Of a stretch of 59,939 bases of DNA, positions 47,176-57,184 are shown one piece after another (positions within the stretch are counted from its first letter, which is position 1; each line of letters opens with the position of its first letter). The stretch is from Planctomycetaceae bacterium. Its GTDB lineage: Bacteria; Planctomycetota; Planctomycetia; Pirellulales; UBA1268. The position numbers were made by a program, and so were the translations under genes. The notes below the pieces were generated by a model. It did not search any database, was not told where the DNA came from, and saw only the letters and a program-made list of their open reading frames with translations. The stretch spans positions 1-59,939 of the forward strand of contig CACORA010000012.1 of the NCBI GenBank assembly GCA_902629495.1. The letters are read 5' to 3'.

Positions 47176-49509
47176 CTACACGAGACCAAATCGCTTGCGC
47201 AAAAACCATTCTCCACACAGGAATGCAGCGAGGACCAAGAACAACGGCCACTTATCCCACGGCGTGTACGACCACTGCTCAAGAGTTTCAAATGTTGATG
47301 GGCGATTGCGTATTTCGTCAAGAATTTCCTTGATCTCTTCTGGCGTCCGAACTCCACCTGGAGTCACCTCAGCAAGTTGTCGCATAAGCAACGGATTAGC
47401 TCGAGGGTTTGCCAGCTCCACATCTTGACGAAAAACGGTGAACCTTGACGCTCTGGTTGACTTCGTACCATCAGATGTGGTTGCAACAACCTCAAGCTTC
47501 CAATCTCCAATCTCGGAAATGTCGGTCACGTTTCCTGAATAGGATTCTCCCTGAAGTCCAACACGAATTGGTCGCACGACTCCACTGGGAGATATCAACT
47601 GACAATCGAAGGTAACTTCTTTAACCGGCTTGTCATCAGCTTGAGTCAAGCCTGTATCAAACTCAAGTACACTACCTGGAGGCAGCCGTCTCCGTGCTAA
47701 ACGAAGCCACAACTTGTCTTCTTCATTACCATCTCGACGAGCTAACCAAAGTACCATTTGCCGCCAAAATTTTCGGTGCTCTTCTTGGGCACCTTGCATC
47801 ACCCACTGCCATGTGGAGTCTGCAGCAAAAGCCAGCACACGGCCTACACCGTACTCACGGCCAACAAGAATAGATCTTCCATCTTCTGTCCTCGCAAGTG
47901 TTTTGGTAGTAGGCACGAGTTTTCCCAAATCATTCGCCCCTGCTAACGGTGGCAGACGATTCCATACTGCAGACGACTCGATCTGGCTATCTGCCAATCT
48001 CAGAATCGATATTCCTCCAAATCGTTCATCCGGCACCATCTGTATTGGTCCGTTTATATGGAGACTCTCACGAATTGGCTCATCAAAACGCTGTCGCGCA
48101 AGTCGATCAGCTTCAAATGGAAGTGCATCTCTCAGTGCTGTACTTCCCCAACCACCAGCCTCAAATGCATGAAATCCCCCAAGCATCCCTAGCCCCATAC
48201 CCTGGCGTACCAGAAGACGAATGCGTTCAACATCTTGTTGGCGGAGCGCAGAGGAATCGAGGTCACCGATAAGGATAACGTCGAATTTACTTTGAAGATC
48301 ACGAGAAAGATCAACCGGCCATTCGTTCCTTCCCTGTGCGGTTGAATCAAGCCACCGAAAGTCAACCTGGATTCCAGGAGTGGCTGCAAGTACACGCCGA
48401 AGGAATCGCTGCTCTACCCGAAGCGCCCCCTCAAGATACAAAACTCTTAATCCTCCATCCACAACGTCTACAAATGTGGATAGCTCATTATTACTCGTGA
48501 CAACCTCACCTTCTTGTGAATCAACCACAAGTGAGAGTTTTCGCTCCCCAAGAGTGGACGGCGTCCACGATAATCGCACTGGGACTTCAAATGATTCGGA
48601 TGTGCCACGGACCGTTGTTTGTGACACTTCCGTCATCTCACCGGCGTCGTTTTCAGCAAGCAGCCGTACTTGAGCATCTCGATCAGCAAGACCGTCCAAA
48701 CGCACGCGACCGGCAATCTCGAGTGAGTTTTTTATATACACAGTGTCAGAAACAGACAGATTAATAATTGATGCATCGCGCCCCTGAGAACCACCTCGCT
48801 GCTCTCCAAACGTAATACTCCACAAAGGAACGCCAAGCCTGCCAATTTTTCTTGCAGCAGTCTGCGGTGGCATATCTCGGGGAGGATATGCATGCTGAGC
48901 ACCATCACTGAGAACTATTAATCCTGCAAGCGTTTGCCCAGCCATTGCACGAGTAAGATCGTCCAAGGCTGCCCCGAGCGCTGTTTCATCACTTTCTGGC
49001 CCCTGAGAAAACTCTTTCGGAAATGTTTTTTTATTTGTGTAAGCACCCATTTCTTGAACTTGTCGATTAAATTGCCATGCTGATACAGCCACTCCGTGAT
49101 CATCCTCAAGTTTCTCAAAATCTGAAGCCACAGTATCCAATGATGTTACGAGTTGCTCCCAACGCGTCTGCCCATTTGGTCCATCAGCAACTGACATGCT
49201 CTGCGATGCATCTGCTAAGAGAACGAGTGTTGTTTCCTGTTCTGTCTTTGTTGCAGCAGTAAACGTTGGTCGCAACAAACAAATTAGAAGTGAGAGAAAG
49301 GCCCCCAAACGCATTACAACAAGAGCTAACAATCTTCTTTGAGAAACCCGTGTTCTATCAGGTCCAAGAAAAAACAATGCTCCCGCCATTAAGACCACAA
49401 TACCGAAAAATACTAACCATGAACCGACAGGATGAAACTGGACACTAAGCTCTTCAACACTCGCGATAGCAAAGCAACAGGAGGGCAGCGAACTGATGAC
49501 AACATTCAT
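47176..49509 (-). CDS. Large von Willebrand A / GATase-like membrane protein
   Basis: 777 residues. N-terminal helices (about 25-50 and 60-80), a vWA domain with an intact metal site DASQSMSVADG, Ig-like middle, a glutamine-amidotransferase-like region (GLGMLGGFHAFEAGGWG) and a C-terminal membrane helix (PLFLVLAAFLCGEWFL). It belongs to the planctomycete MoxR-associated vWA proteins and overlaps the next vWA gene by four bases. The cluster is thought to act in chaperone-like or envelope processes; the exact role is open. Confidence 0.85.
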   Translation of the reverse strand: MNVVISSLPSCCFAIASVEELSVQFHPVGSWLVFFGIVVLMAGALFFLGPDRTRVSQRRLLALVVMRLGAFLSLLICLLRPTFTAATKTEQETTLVLLADASQSMSVADGPNGQTRWEQLVTSLDTVASDFEKLEDDHGVAVSAWQFNRQVQEMGAYTNKKTFPKEFSQGPESDETALGAALDDLTRAMAGQTLAGLIVLSDGAQHAYPPRDMPPQTAARKIGRLGVPLWSITFGEQRGGSQGRDASIINLSVSDTVYIKNSLEIAGRVRLDGLADRDAQVRLLAENDAGEMTEVSQTTVRGTSESFEVPVRLSWTPSTLGERKLSLVVDSQEGEVVTSNNELSTFVDVVDGGLRVLYLEGALRVEQRFLRRVLAATPGIQVDFRWLDSTAQGRNEWPVDLSRDLQSKFDVILIGDLDSSALRQQDVERIRLLVRQGMGLGMLGGFHAFEAGGWGSTALRDALPFEADRLARQRFDEPIRESLHINGPIQMVPDERFGGISILRLADSQIESSAVWNRLPPLAGANDLGKLVPTTKTLARTEDGRSILVGREYGVGRVLAFAADSTWQWVMQGAQEEHRKFWRQMVLWLARRDGNEEDKLWLRLARRRLPPGSVLEFDTGLTQADDKPVKEVTFDCQLISPSGVVRPIRVGLQGESYSGNVTDISEIGDWKLEVVATTSDGTKSTRASRFTVFRQDVELANPRANPLLMRQLAEVTPGGVRTPEEIKEILDEIRNRPSTFETLEQWSYTPWDKWPLFLVLAAFLCGEWFLRKRFGLV

Positions 49510-51755
49510 ACAGTCACCTCAGCTTGCATCCCATCATCAGTAACATGTTCCGAAAAAGGCCCTGGTGTTTTTTGACTTCTTGCGTCACTCAAACGATTGT
49601 CATGCTCTGTACTCTGCAAGCCGAGTGGGGCATAAAAACGATTGGCAAGAACCCAATCAGTCAAAATGGCACAGAATGCAAGTAAAATAAACCAACCAAA
49701 AAACTCAGCACCAATTCGCCCAAGCTCCACATCTCGAACCAAATCTTCCTTACTTTTAGCCAAGGCGTTTTCCTTACCAAGCACCATCTTCAATTGATCC
49801 GGATTCAGTCGCCTAAAATCTGTGGCTGATGGAGACAAATTTGCACTAAAACCACGACGAAAACCCCCCACATCACCACCTGATCGCACTGCATAGTTTC
49901 CGGCTACTCGAGTTTCTGAAACCGTAATAGCTCCTTTCCTGGGATCAACTGCAATCGGTATCTCATCACCCACAGGCGTTCGCACAAACACGCTACGGAC
50001 ATCTCTCCGAGCAACGTGAATAATCGCTGGCTCTCCTGTCGTGATGTTTCGGTTATCTGAATTACCCATCGAGTACAGCACCATCTCATTTGCAAGAATG
50101 ACAAATGGCCACGGTTCAAATCCGGTTGCAAGTAGATTCCATGAGTCTCGATCATCTGCTGACTGCGATATGGGCGTGGTAACAATCAACACTGTCCCTT
50201 CTTCAAATCGATTCTCAAGTACAGCGGGCAAACCATTTCGATAGGAAACAATGCTTGATGCCGCATGACCTTCTTCGTTCGGAACAAACTCCCAATGCCG
50301 CTCCACTGGAAAATCCTGCCAAGGCACAGTGTCACCTACGCGCCGAAAGGTCTCCAACACGGGATGATTAAGAGAAGATGGAGAAATATAGTTTCTATCA
50401 TCCGGCGAACGCCATACACGGACGAGACTTCCACCAAGCAAATTTTGACTTTCCTTAGTATTGAAACGCTTTGGTTCAGTCGCCTGAGGGCCAAGCCAGA
50501 CAACCAAACCTTTACCGCCAGCCACCCATTCACCAATTTGTTGCCACGTCCGGCTAGGAAGAGGTGGTGGATCAACTAAAACAATGACTTCTGCATCATC
50601 CCAGGACACTGTATTAAGGTTACCAACATCAACTAATTCTGCTTCAAAACGGGATCGACCAGCTCTTTCGAGTGCTGCCGGTGCGATTGCCTGAGCCATT
50701 AAGATGCCTGTCCGATGTACCGGACTGGGGGCAGCAATAATGACTTTCGAAGGTGCACCCACATCCAGCGTAAACGATCGAACATCGTCAGCAGACAAGT
50801 CATCATTGCCGAGAATCACCACCCTTCCCTGACGAGTGCCTGGTGAAAGCCCCGCAATCTCAAAACTAACCTGGCTGCTACTATCTGCCTTCCATTCAAC
50901 TGGTTTTTCTGCCCGCCGCACATATGCACCACTTTCATCACGTATTTCAACTGCTATTCCCCTTGTAACAGAAGGCCCAGTTCTCGTCGTGGCTACGGCA
51001 ATTACCAATGGAGTACCAACCGCAAGTCGATCTGATGACAGCGTTACAGAATCAATTGCGCAATTTGCAACACTTGTGGCTCCAACATCAATCCAGAGTA
51101 ACGTTGTATCTTCAGGTACATTCGCATCCCCAAAGGGATTCATCGAACCTAGCGCTCCGCGAGAGCAGTCTGTGAAAATATAGAGCTCTTTTCGTACAAG
51201 CTCAGACGTTTTCAGCAACTGCAAACCTTCAGATATTGCGGTTGGAAGACTGTTGACAGGTGAAGCTACCGGCAACTGCTTCACCTTCTTCTTTGCAGCT
51301 GATACAGTGGCTGAAAAGGCATTAGGATTACCCGCCGTATCGATAATTCCAATTTCACTCGATGGGGGAAGCTTTTCAAAAAGATCATCCGAGAGTGAAA
51401 TTGCATGCTCCAGCCGTGTTCTATTCGCTTCAAGAAGATCCATCCTTGGGGATGTATCAAAGACAAGGACTGCTGCTACTGGTTCTTCAGCGTCTGCTAA
51501 CCAACCAACATTGCGGATAACGGGCCTCGCCATTGCAACAGCCAAAAGCACTATCGCCGCTATCCTTGCCAAAAGCAAAAGAAGATGATTGATTCTTAAG
51601 CTTCGCCGATTCGATACTATCCTTCGTTTCAAAAACTGTATCGAAGGGAGCTCTTGCTTCACCGGCTTTTGTCGCATGAGCAAGTGCAGCAGAACCGGCA
51701 CACTCACAAGTGCTGTTCCGGCTAAAAGTATCGGTGCTAGAAAAGACAAGGCCAT
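49506..51755 (-). CDS. BatA/vWA-type membrane protein with an altered metal site
   Basis: 749 residues. The N-terminus FLAPILLAGTALVSVPVLLHLLM is the BatA-type start. A vWA region follows with VLVFDTSPRMD, where the MIDAS motif DxSxS reads D-T-S-P-R, so the second Ser is lost; a GATase-like part (GKGLVVWLGPQ) and C-terminal membrane helix (about 680-700) come next. Its stop overlaps the next gene by ATGA. It is in the MoxR-DUF58-vWA-vWA operon. Confidence 0.85.
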   Translation of the reverse strand: MALSFLAPILLAGTALVSVPVLLHLLMRQKPVKQELPSIQFLKRRIVSNRRSLRINHLLLLLARIAAIVLLAVAMARPVIRNVGWLADAEEPVAAVLVFDTSPRMDLLEANRTRLEHAISLSDDLFEKLPPSSEIGIIDTAGNPNAFSATVSAAKKKVKQLPVASPVNSLPTAISEGLQLLKTSELVRKELYIFTDCSRGALGSMNPFGDANVPEDTTLLWIDVGATSVANCAIDSVTLSSDRLAVGTPLVIAVATTRTGPSVTRGIAVEIRDESGAYVRRAEKPVEWKADSSSQVSFEIAGLSPGTRQGRVVILGNDDLSADDVRSFTLDVGAPSKVIIAAPSPVHRTGILMAQAIAPAALERAGRSRFEAELVDVGNLNTVSWDDAEVIVLVDPPPLPSRTWQQIGEWVAGGKGLVVWLGPQATEPKRFNTKESQNLLGGSLVRVWRSPDDRNYISPSSLNHPVLETFRRVGDTVPWQDFPVERHWEFVPNEEGHAASSIVSYRNGLPAVLENRFEEGTVLIVTTPISQSADDRDSWNLLATGFEPWPFVILANEMVLYSMGNSDNRNITTGEPAIIHVARRDVRSVFVRTPVGDEIPIAVDPRKGAITVSETRVAGNYAVRSGGDVGGFRRGFSANLSPSATDFRRLNPDQLKMVLGKENALAKSKEDLVRDVELGRIGAEFFGWFILLAFCAILTDWVLANRFYAPLGLQSTEHDNRLSDARSQKTPGPFSEHVTDDGMQAEVTV

Positions 51756-51851
51756 ACAAACAATTCTACACCAACATCCAATAGACTGATTGATTGCAGG
51801 ATTGAACGGGTTTTATTACGCGCAACGTACAAAGACACAGACCTGCAAAAA

Positions 51852-52751
51852 CTAGAACCTATTTTTGCGGCTTTGCAAATAACTTACGAGTGCCGCATCA
51901 AACTGCATACTGGTATCCAACGGCACGTAATCTATTCGGGATTGAAAACACATTCGTTTGAATTCTTCACGAAACAAATGTACTTCTTCCTCATAACCTT
52001 TTCTAGCTGCATCTGCATCAATAGTAATTTTTTCTTGCGACTCTGGTTCTATGAATTCCACGACTCCTCGAAATGGGAATTTCTCCTCAGCCTCATCGAG
52101 TATGTGAAAAAGAATAACATCATGTCCACGATGGCGAAGTCGCAGTAAGGCATCCCGAATCAATAGCGGATCGCCTAGTAAGTCACTAAAGACCATGACA
52201 AGTGATCGATGCCGAAGCATCGCAGCTATCTGAGTGAGGCTGCCAGCAATGTCAGTTTTGCCCGATGGCTGCACCTTTGCTAGCACTGACAGCACTTGCG
52301 CAATCTGAGAACGCCGAGACTTTGCAGGAAGACTTTGACGAATTTTATCATCAAAAAGAATTAATCCACACGGATCCTGTTGATGAATCATCATCCAGCA
52401 AAGGGCTGCCGCGAGCGAAATACCATAATCGAGTTTTGATAATTCCTGCTGGTATGTGTAACTCATTGAGCTACTCGTATCTATCACAAGATAACCAGTG
52501 ATATTTGTCTCAGCATGGAATTGCTTGACATAGTGCTTATCGGTTTTGGCATAAATACGCCAATCAATGTCTTTTGGATCATCGCCAAGTGCATACTTTC
52601 GATGCTCACTAAACTCAACCGAAAAACCCTGATACGGACTCGAGTGGAGTCCTTGCAGAAAGCCTCGAATAATGAACTGTGCTCGAAGATCCAGACGAGA
52701 TATCTGCCGAACAACTTCCGGCTTCAGATATTCCTCAACAGCGCGGGCCAT
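51852..52751 (-). CDS. DUF58 protein
   Basis: 299 residues. Family core RAQFIIRGFLQGLHSSPYQGFSVEFSEHR (in part), YALGDDPKDIDWRIYAKTDKHYVKQF, and a degraded vWA-like fold after it (LVIDTSSSMSY). Usually found next to MoxR ATPases and BatA proteins, as here. The downstream gene is the BatA-type gene after a 96-base gap. Confidence 0.9.
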   Translation of the reverse strand: MARAVEEYLKPEVVRQISRLDLRAQFIIRGFLQGLHSSPYQGFSVEFSEHRKYALGDDPKDIDWRIYAKTDKHYVKQFHAETNITGYLVIDTSSSMSYTYQQELSKLDYGISLAAALCWMMIHQQDPCGLILFDDKIRQSLPAKSRRSQIAQVLSVLAKVQPSGKTDIAGSLTQIAAMLRHRSLVMVFSDLLGDPLLIRDALLRLRHRGHDVILFHILDEAEEKFPFRGVVEFIEPESQEKITIDADAARKGYEEEVHLFREEFKRMCFQSRIDYVPLDTSMQFDAALVSYLQSRKNRF

Positions 52752-52758
52752 AGCTGGA

Positions 52759-53784
52759 TCACTTTACAAGTTTTGGGATTTCAGGCTCTGGAAATTCCTG
52801 AATCAATCGCTCGATGATCGACTCACTCGTAAGCCCCTCAGCCTGAGCCTGAAAATTTGTGGCGATGCGATGCCTCAATACTGGAACTGCAATCCTGCGA
52901 ACATCCTCAAGCGACACACTGAATCGACCATCCATAGCTGCCATCGCTTTACCACCCTGAATCAGAAATTGACCCGCTCTCGGGCCAGCTCCCCAATCAA
53001 CCATTTGTTTCACGTAGTCTGGGGCAGAAGTATCTTTGGGACGTGTTGATCTGACAATCCCGGAAACATACTTCACCACATACTCACTCACAGCAACACT
53101 ACCAACGAGCTTTTGTATATTGACGATCGCACGTCCTGAAAGAACCTTTCGTATATCTGGTTTTTCTGATTTTGTGGTGGCTAACAGAATCTGTTCCTCC
53201 TCAGAAGCCGAGGGGTACCCTACTTTTATGTTGAACATAAAACGATCAAGCTGTGCCTCGGGGAGCGGATACGTGCCCTCTTGCTCTATTGGATTCTGCG
53301 TTGCAATCGTAAAAAATGGATCTGGAAGTTGATATGTCTCCTGTCCAACAGATACCTCCCTCTCCTGCATAGCTTGCAACAATGCCGCCTGTGTCTTTGG
53401 GGGGGTTCGATTAATCTCATCCGCCAACAGGATATTGGTAAAAATCGGACCCTCAACAAATCTGAAGTGACGACGACCAGATTCATCTTCCTCCAGTACG
53501 TTTGTACCGGTGATGTCGGACGGCATAAGATCAGGTGTAAACTGCACTCTCTTGAAATCGACATCGAGAATTCGAGATAACGTTGAAACCATCAACGTTT
53601 TTGCCAGTCCTGGTACACCCTCTAATAAGCAGTGACCTCGTGTAAAAATTGCAGCGAACAACTGTTCAATGACATCCGTTTGCCCAACAATGATCTTCTG
53701 TAGTTCATCCTGCATCAATTTTCGATGCTGTGAAAACTCATGCAAAATGTCATCAAGCGTCTTGGATTTAGAAGATGTCGACAC
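52759..53784 (-). CDS. MoxR-family AAA+ ATPase
   Basis: 341 residues. Walker A LLEGVPGLAKTLMVS, Walker B ILLADEINRTPPKTQAALLQAM, and the sensor segment ATQNPIEQEGTYPLPEAQLDRF. It starts with GTG at 53784 (MSTSSK), with AGGAATAGTC before it; no good ATG is near. It leads the MoxR-DUF58-vWA-vWA operon, ending seven bases before DUF58, and is divergent from the toroid/DUF4159 gene by 135 bases. Confidence 0.95.
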   Translation of the reverse strand: MSTSSKSKTLDDILHEFSQHRKLMQDELQKIIVGQTDVIEQLFAAIFTRGHCLLEGVPGLAKTLMVSTLSRILDVDFKRVQFTPDLMPSDITGTNVLEEDESGRRHFRFVEGPIFTNILLADEINRTPPKTQAALLQAMQEREVSVGQETYQLPDPFFTIATQNPIEQEGTYPLPEAQLDRFMFNIKVGYPSASEEEQILLATTKSEKPDIRKVLSGRAIVNIQKLVGSVAVSEYVVKYVSGIVRSTRPKDTSAPDYVKQMVDWGAGPRAGQFLIQGGKAMAAMDGRFSVSLEDVRRIAVPVLRHRIATNFQAQAEGLTSESIIERLIQEFPEPEIPKLVK

Positions 53785-53919
53785 ACGACTATTCCTAGGG
53801 GTAATAGGCTGAACATGATACCGTAGATTTTGGTTCGACCATAACCTCTAAAATAATGATAAAGTACGCTAGTGTATTCTTAATTCTCAAACTATCCACT
53901 GAAACCAGGAGTTGGTGAC

Positions 53920-56322
53920 ATGCGATTTTTGGCACCATTCCATCTTTTTTTCAGCAACCATTTTTTTTATGCACTAAAAACACTCGTTTTTCTGTTCATT
54001 GGGCTTGCCATAACGATTCCTACCAAGGGTCAGTTAGCACCAGAAACCATTGAGCAGTCGATTGAAAAGGCCAAAGACTGGCTCATACGAGAACAAGAAG
54101 CTGATGGTTCCTGGAAATGCACAATGCGAAGTACAGAAACTCGTGTTGGAGCAACCGCTCTAGTGGTACTCGCATTGGCGAATGCCGGTCTCGAAAAAGA
54201 TCATCCCGTGATCTCCAAAAGCCTCACATGGCTACGACAGCATGAGCCTAAAGAAACATACTCTGTCTCACTGCAAACAATGGTATTTGCAATGCTCTCG
54301 CCGATCACTGATCGTCCTCTTATTGTGCGAAATGTCGAGTGGCTTGAACAGGCTCAGGTTGCTCAAGGGCCAACAACAGGCTCATGGTCCTATAGCGTTG
54401 ATCGCGGAGCTGGGGACAACTCAAACTCACAATATGCCATGCTTGCCCTACACGAAGCTGCAAACTTAGGCATCAATGTAAAAGAAGTTATCTGGATACG
54501 CGCACAACAGTATTGGCTCTCATGTGCCAATGGTGATGGTTCATGGGGATACACAATAGGAAATCGTGGCGGCTCCGGGAGCATGACATGCGCTGGGATC
54601 ACGAGTATTTGGATAACAGCTGAACATCTTGGCAGGCCAAGCGCGAAACCGCTTGGTGACTCTGTGTCATGCTGTGCGGGAGGAGGTTCTCCTGAAGTCC
54701 TGGAGCGTGGTCTTGAATGGCTTGGAAAGCGATTTTCAGTGAAAGAGAACCCGGCCACTGGAGGACAGACATGGCTTTACTACTACTTGTATGGGCTTGA
54801 GCGCGTCGGACGACTGACAGCTCGTCGTTTTATTGGTGATCATGACTGGTATCGTGAAGGTGCTGAAATGCTACTCAGCGTGCAGGATGGCCTGGGCGGA
54901 GCATTCAAAGGCGGGAGAATTGAGGACCCCACGGTAGCTACATCATTCGCACTTCTGTTTTTAGCTAAAGGTCGACGACCTGTCATTGTTGCGAAGAGCC
55001 GACATGAACCAAGTACCGACTCCAATCGGCATGGTCATGATATTGCACACCTTGTTTCACATGTTGAAAAAAAATGGCGAAGGGAATATCCAGCAGGCCT
55101 GTCGTGGCACGTCCTGGACACGCCTCACGCTGAAGTCAATGACCTGCTGCAAGCTCCAGTGCTCTGGTTATCTGGAAAAAATGAATTTGACCTTGGGAAT
55201 CAGTCCGGAAAGAAACTTAGACAATTTATAGACGAAGGAGGTTTTATTTTTGCTGAAGCATGCTGCCCGTCGAGTGAGGCTTTTGACTCTCAAATACGTA
55301 AACTCATTGAAACAATCTTTCCGGAACCTGAATACCGACTTCACCTCCTACCTCCAGAGCATCCCGCATGGCATGCGGAGAAAATCGTTCCCCCTGAGTT
55401 ACAACGCCCGCTCTTAGGTGTTGACTATGGTTGTCGTACTTGTCTTGTTTATGCTCCACCAACAGATTTAGAACCTGACAGTACTCCGATGCCTAGTCTT
55501 TCCTGCCTCTGGGAATTAGCCGGACCTTCATCAAAAAAACTGTCTCCTACCATTCAGCGTGAAGTGGATGCCGCGTTATCGATTGGTGTAAATATTTTAG
55601 CCTATGCGACAAACCGTGAATTAAAAAACAAAGATGAGCTTTTTGCGATTGATCACCAAGATAATGTGTCAACGTCGTTATCCGAAAGAGGACAACTCGC
55701 CATTGGCAAACTTCGGCATGCCGGACTTTGTGATGCAGCACCATCAGCTCTGACCATTATTCTTCGTACAGCTGCAGAAGAATTAGGCATTCAGGTAAAT
55801 GAAGCACCTGAGCTTATTGACCCAACAAATCCCAGACTGTTTTCATACCATCTTGTTTTTATGCATGGCCGTCAAAGTTTTTCTTTCACTGCAAAACAGA
55901 GAGAGAAACTCACTCAATTCATTGAGCGAGGAGGCACCATTCTTGCAGATAGTGTGTGTGCCGCCCGTGGTTTCACGACTGCTTTCCGATCAGAACTATC
56001 CTTGTTGTTTCCCGAACAGCAACTTGAGGAAATTCCCGCTACGGATCTTATTTTTACAGCAAAAGAATATGGGGGGTATGACATTCGAGAAGTTACTCTT
56101 CGTGAACCATCTGGAGGGGATGGTCCCTTAGGGACAGTAAAACGAAGAATATCTCCAAAACTGGAAGGCATCCGCATTGGGGATCGATGGGCTGTTATTT
56201 TTTCGCCTTTTGATATTTCCTGCGCGCTTGAAAAACAGAACTCAATGGAATGTACCGGGTATGGTCGCGACGATGCCAAGAAAATTGCTCTTAATGTGCT
56301 TCTATACTCACTCAACCACTAG
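53920..56322 (+). CDS. Exported toroid (prenyltransferase/squalene-cyclase-like) protein with two DUF4159-type domains
   Basis: 800 residues. Signal peptide or anchor at about 15-38. Residues about 40-365 form an alpha/alpha toroid with repeats carrying QW-like motifs (EADGSWKC, NGDGSWGYT, GGQTWLYYYLYGLERVG). Then two DUF4159-like domains are seen: about 375-590 (LDTPHAEVNDLLQAPVLWLSG, IDEGGFIFAEAC) and about 610-800 (HLVFMHGRQSFSFT, FIERGGTILADSV). DUF4159 proteins occur near MoxR clusters, as here. The AGGAG site eight bases before the ATG confirms the start. No active-site acid is obvious, so cyclase activity is not implied. Confidence 0.82.
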   Translation: MRFLAPFHLFFSNHFFYALKTLVFLFIGLAITIPTKGQLAPETIEQSIEKAKDWLIREQEADGSWKCTMRSTETRVGATALVVLALANAGLEKDHPVISKSLTWLRQHEPKETYSVSLQTMVFAMLSPITDRPLIVRNVEWLEQAQVAQGPTTGSWSYSVDRGAGDNSNSQYAMLALHEAANLGINVKEVIWIRAQQYWLSCANGDGSWGYTIGNRGGSGSMTCAGITSIWITAEHLGRPSAKPLGDSVSCCAGGGSPEVLERGLEWLGKRFSVKENPATGGQTWLYYYLYGLERVGRLTARRFIGDHDWYREGAEMLLSVQDGLGGAFKGGRIEDPTVATSFALLFLAKGRRPVIVAKSRHEPSTDSNRHGHDIAHLVSHVEKKWRREYPAGLSWHVLDTPHAEVNDLLQAPVLWLSGKNEFDLGNQSGKKLRQFIDEGGFIFAEACCPSSEAFDSQIRKLIETIFPEPEYRLHLLPPEHPAWHAEKIVPPELQRPLLGVDYGCRTCLVYAPPTDLEPDSTPMPSLSCLWELAGPSSKKLSPTIQREVDAALSIGVNILAYATNRELKNKDELFAIDHQDNVSTSLSERGQLAIGKLRHAGLCDAAPSALTIILRTAAEELGIQVNEAPELIDPTNPRLFSYHLVFMHGRQSFSFTAKQREKLTQFIERGGTILADSVCAARGFTTAFRSELSLLFPEQQLEEIPATDLIFTAKEYGGYDIREVTLREPSGGDGPLGTVKRRISPKLEGIRIGDRWAVIFSPFDISCALEKQNSMECTGYGRDDAKKIALNVLLYSLNH

Positions 56323-56372
56323 ATTCCTGACTCACCTCAAGCATTCATCGCAATCAATCGTTGGGGTCATCA

Positions 56373-57065
56373 TCAATCATCACTACGCATTCCTGTGAGA
56401 TATGATGCATAGTAAAGAATGGTTAGAACGCTCTGTAGTGTCGCCGCAACGTATGTCCAAGCAGCTGCATTGAGCACTGCGTTGACGGCTTGCATTTCAT
56501 CAGTAGGCACAATCCCTAATTCAACTAATGATGCCTTCGCACGATTACTCGCATCAATTTCAACTGGCAAATTGACAAGTTGAAAAAAAACAGTTGCTCC
56601 AAACAGCAAGAGACCCAACCAAGCAATCTGCTGAAGTGCCAGAGCCAATCCAAGAATAAACAAAATAACGCCGAAACCACTACCGAAACTGGCTACACCA
56701 ACGGCAGCATTCCGAAGACTCATCAGTGGATACCGTTGTGCATCCTGAAGCGCATGTCCAGCCTCATGAGCGGCAATACCCACTGCCGCCAATGAACGAC
56801 TCCCATAGACAGCCTCTGATAAACGAAGTACTTTTTTTCTAGGATCGTAATGGTCTGAAAGTGTTCCTCGGATTGACTCGATGTTGACGTCCGTCGCACC
56901 AGCAGAGTCAAGGATATACCGCGCAGCAGCTGCCCCAGTGAGTGATGCTGGCTTTCGGGATGCGGATGCAAATGATGAGTGAACACGCCATTGTGCCCAC
57001 ATTGCTAATAGAATCGCTGGGGCTGTGGCAATCATAAGATATGGATCAAAAAAAAAGAAAGGCAT
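56373..57065 (-). CDS. Membrane zinc metallopeptidase (YugP-like)
   Basis: 230 residues. The zinc motif AAHEAGHALQDAQ is near residues 93-105; GFGVILFILGLALALQQIAWLGLLLFGATVFFQL (seen as hydrophobic pair) and LNAAAWTYVAATLQSVLTILYYASYL are membrane segments, as in YugP. The substrate is unknown. The ATG at 57065 is preferred over 57107, as it starts just before the hydrophobic N-terminal helix. It is divergent from the lipoprotein gene at 57185. Confidence 0.88.
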   Translation of the reverse strand: MPFFFFDPYLMIATAPAILLAMWAQWRVHSSFASASRKPASLTGAAAARYILDSAGATDVNIESIRGTLSDHYDPRKKVLRLSEAVYGSRSLAAVGIAAHEAGHALQDAQRYPLMSLRNAAVGVASFGSGFGVILFILGLALALQQIAWLGLLLFGATVFFQLVNLPVEIDASNRAKASLVELGIVPTDEMQAVNAVLNAAAWTYVAATLQSVLTILYYASYLTGMRSDD

Positions 57066-57184
57066 CTCATTGGTCTCCAAGAATTCTCTATCCGGCAGCA
57101 CATCCATCTAATTCATAGTATTCTAGAACTTAATAAATTTTTTGTATTTATTACTGCTACGTTTTCTTGGATGAATCTTGAACT

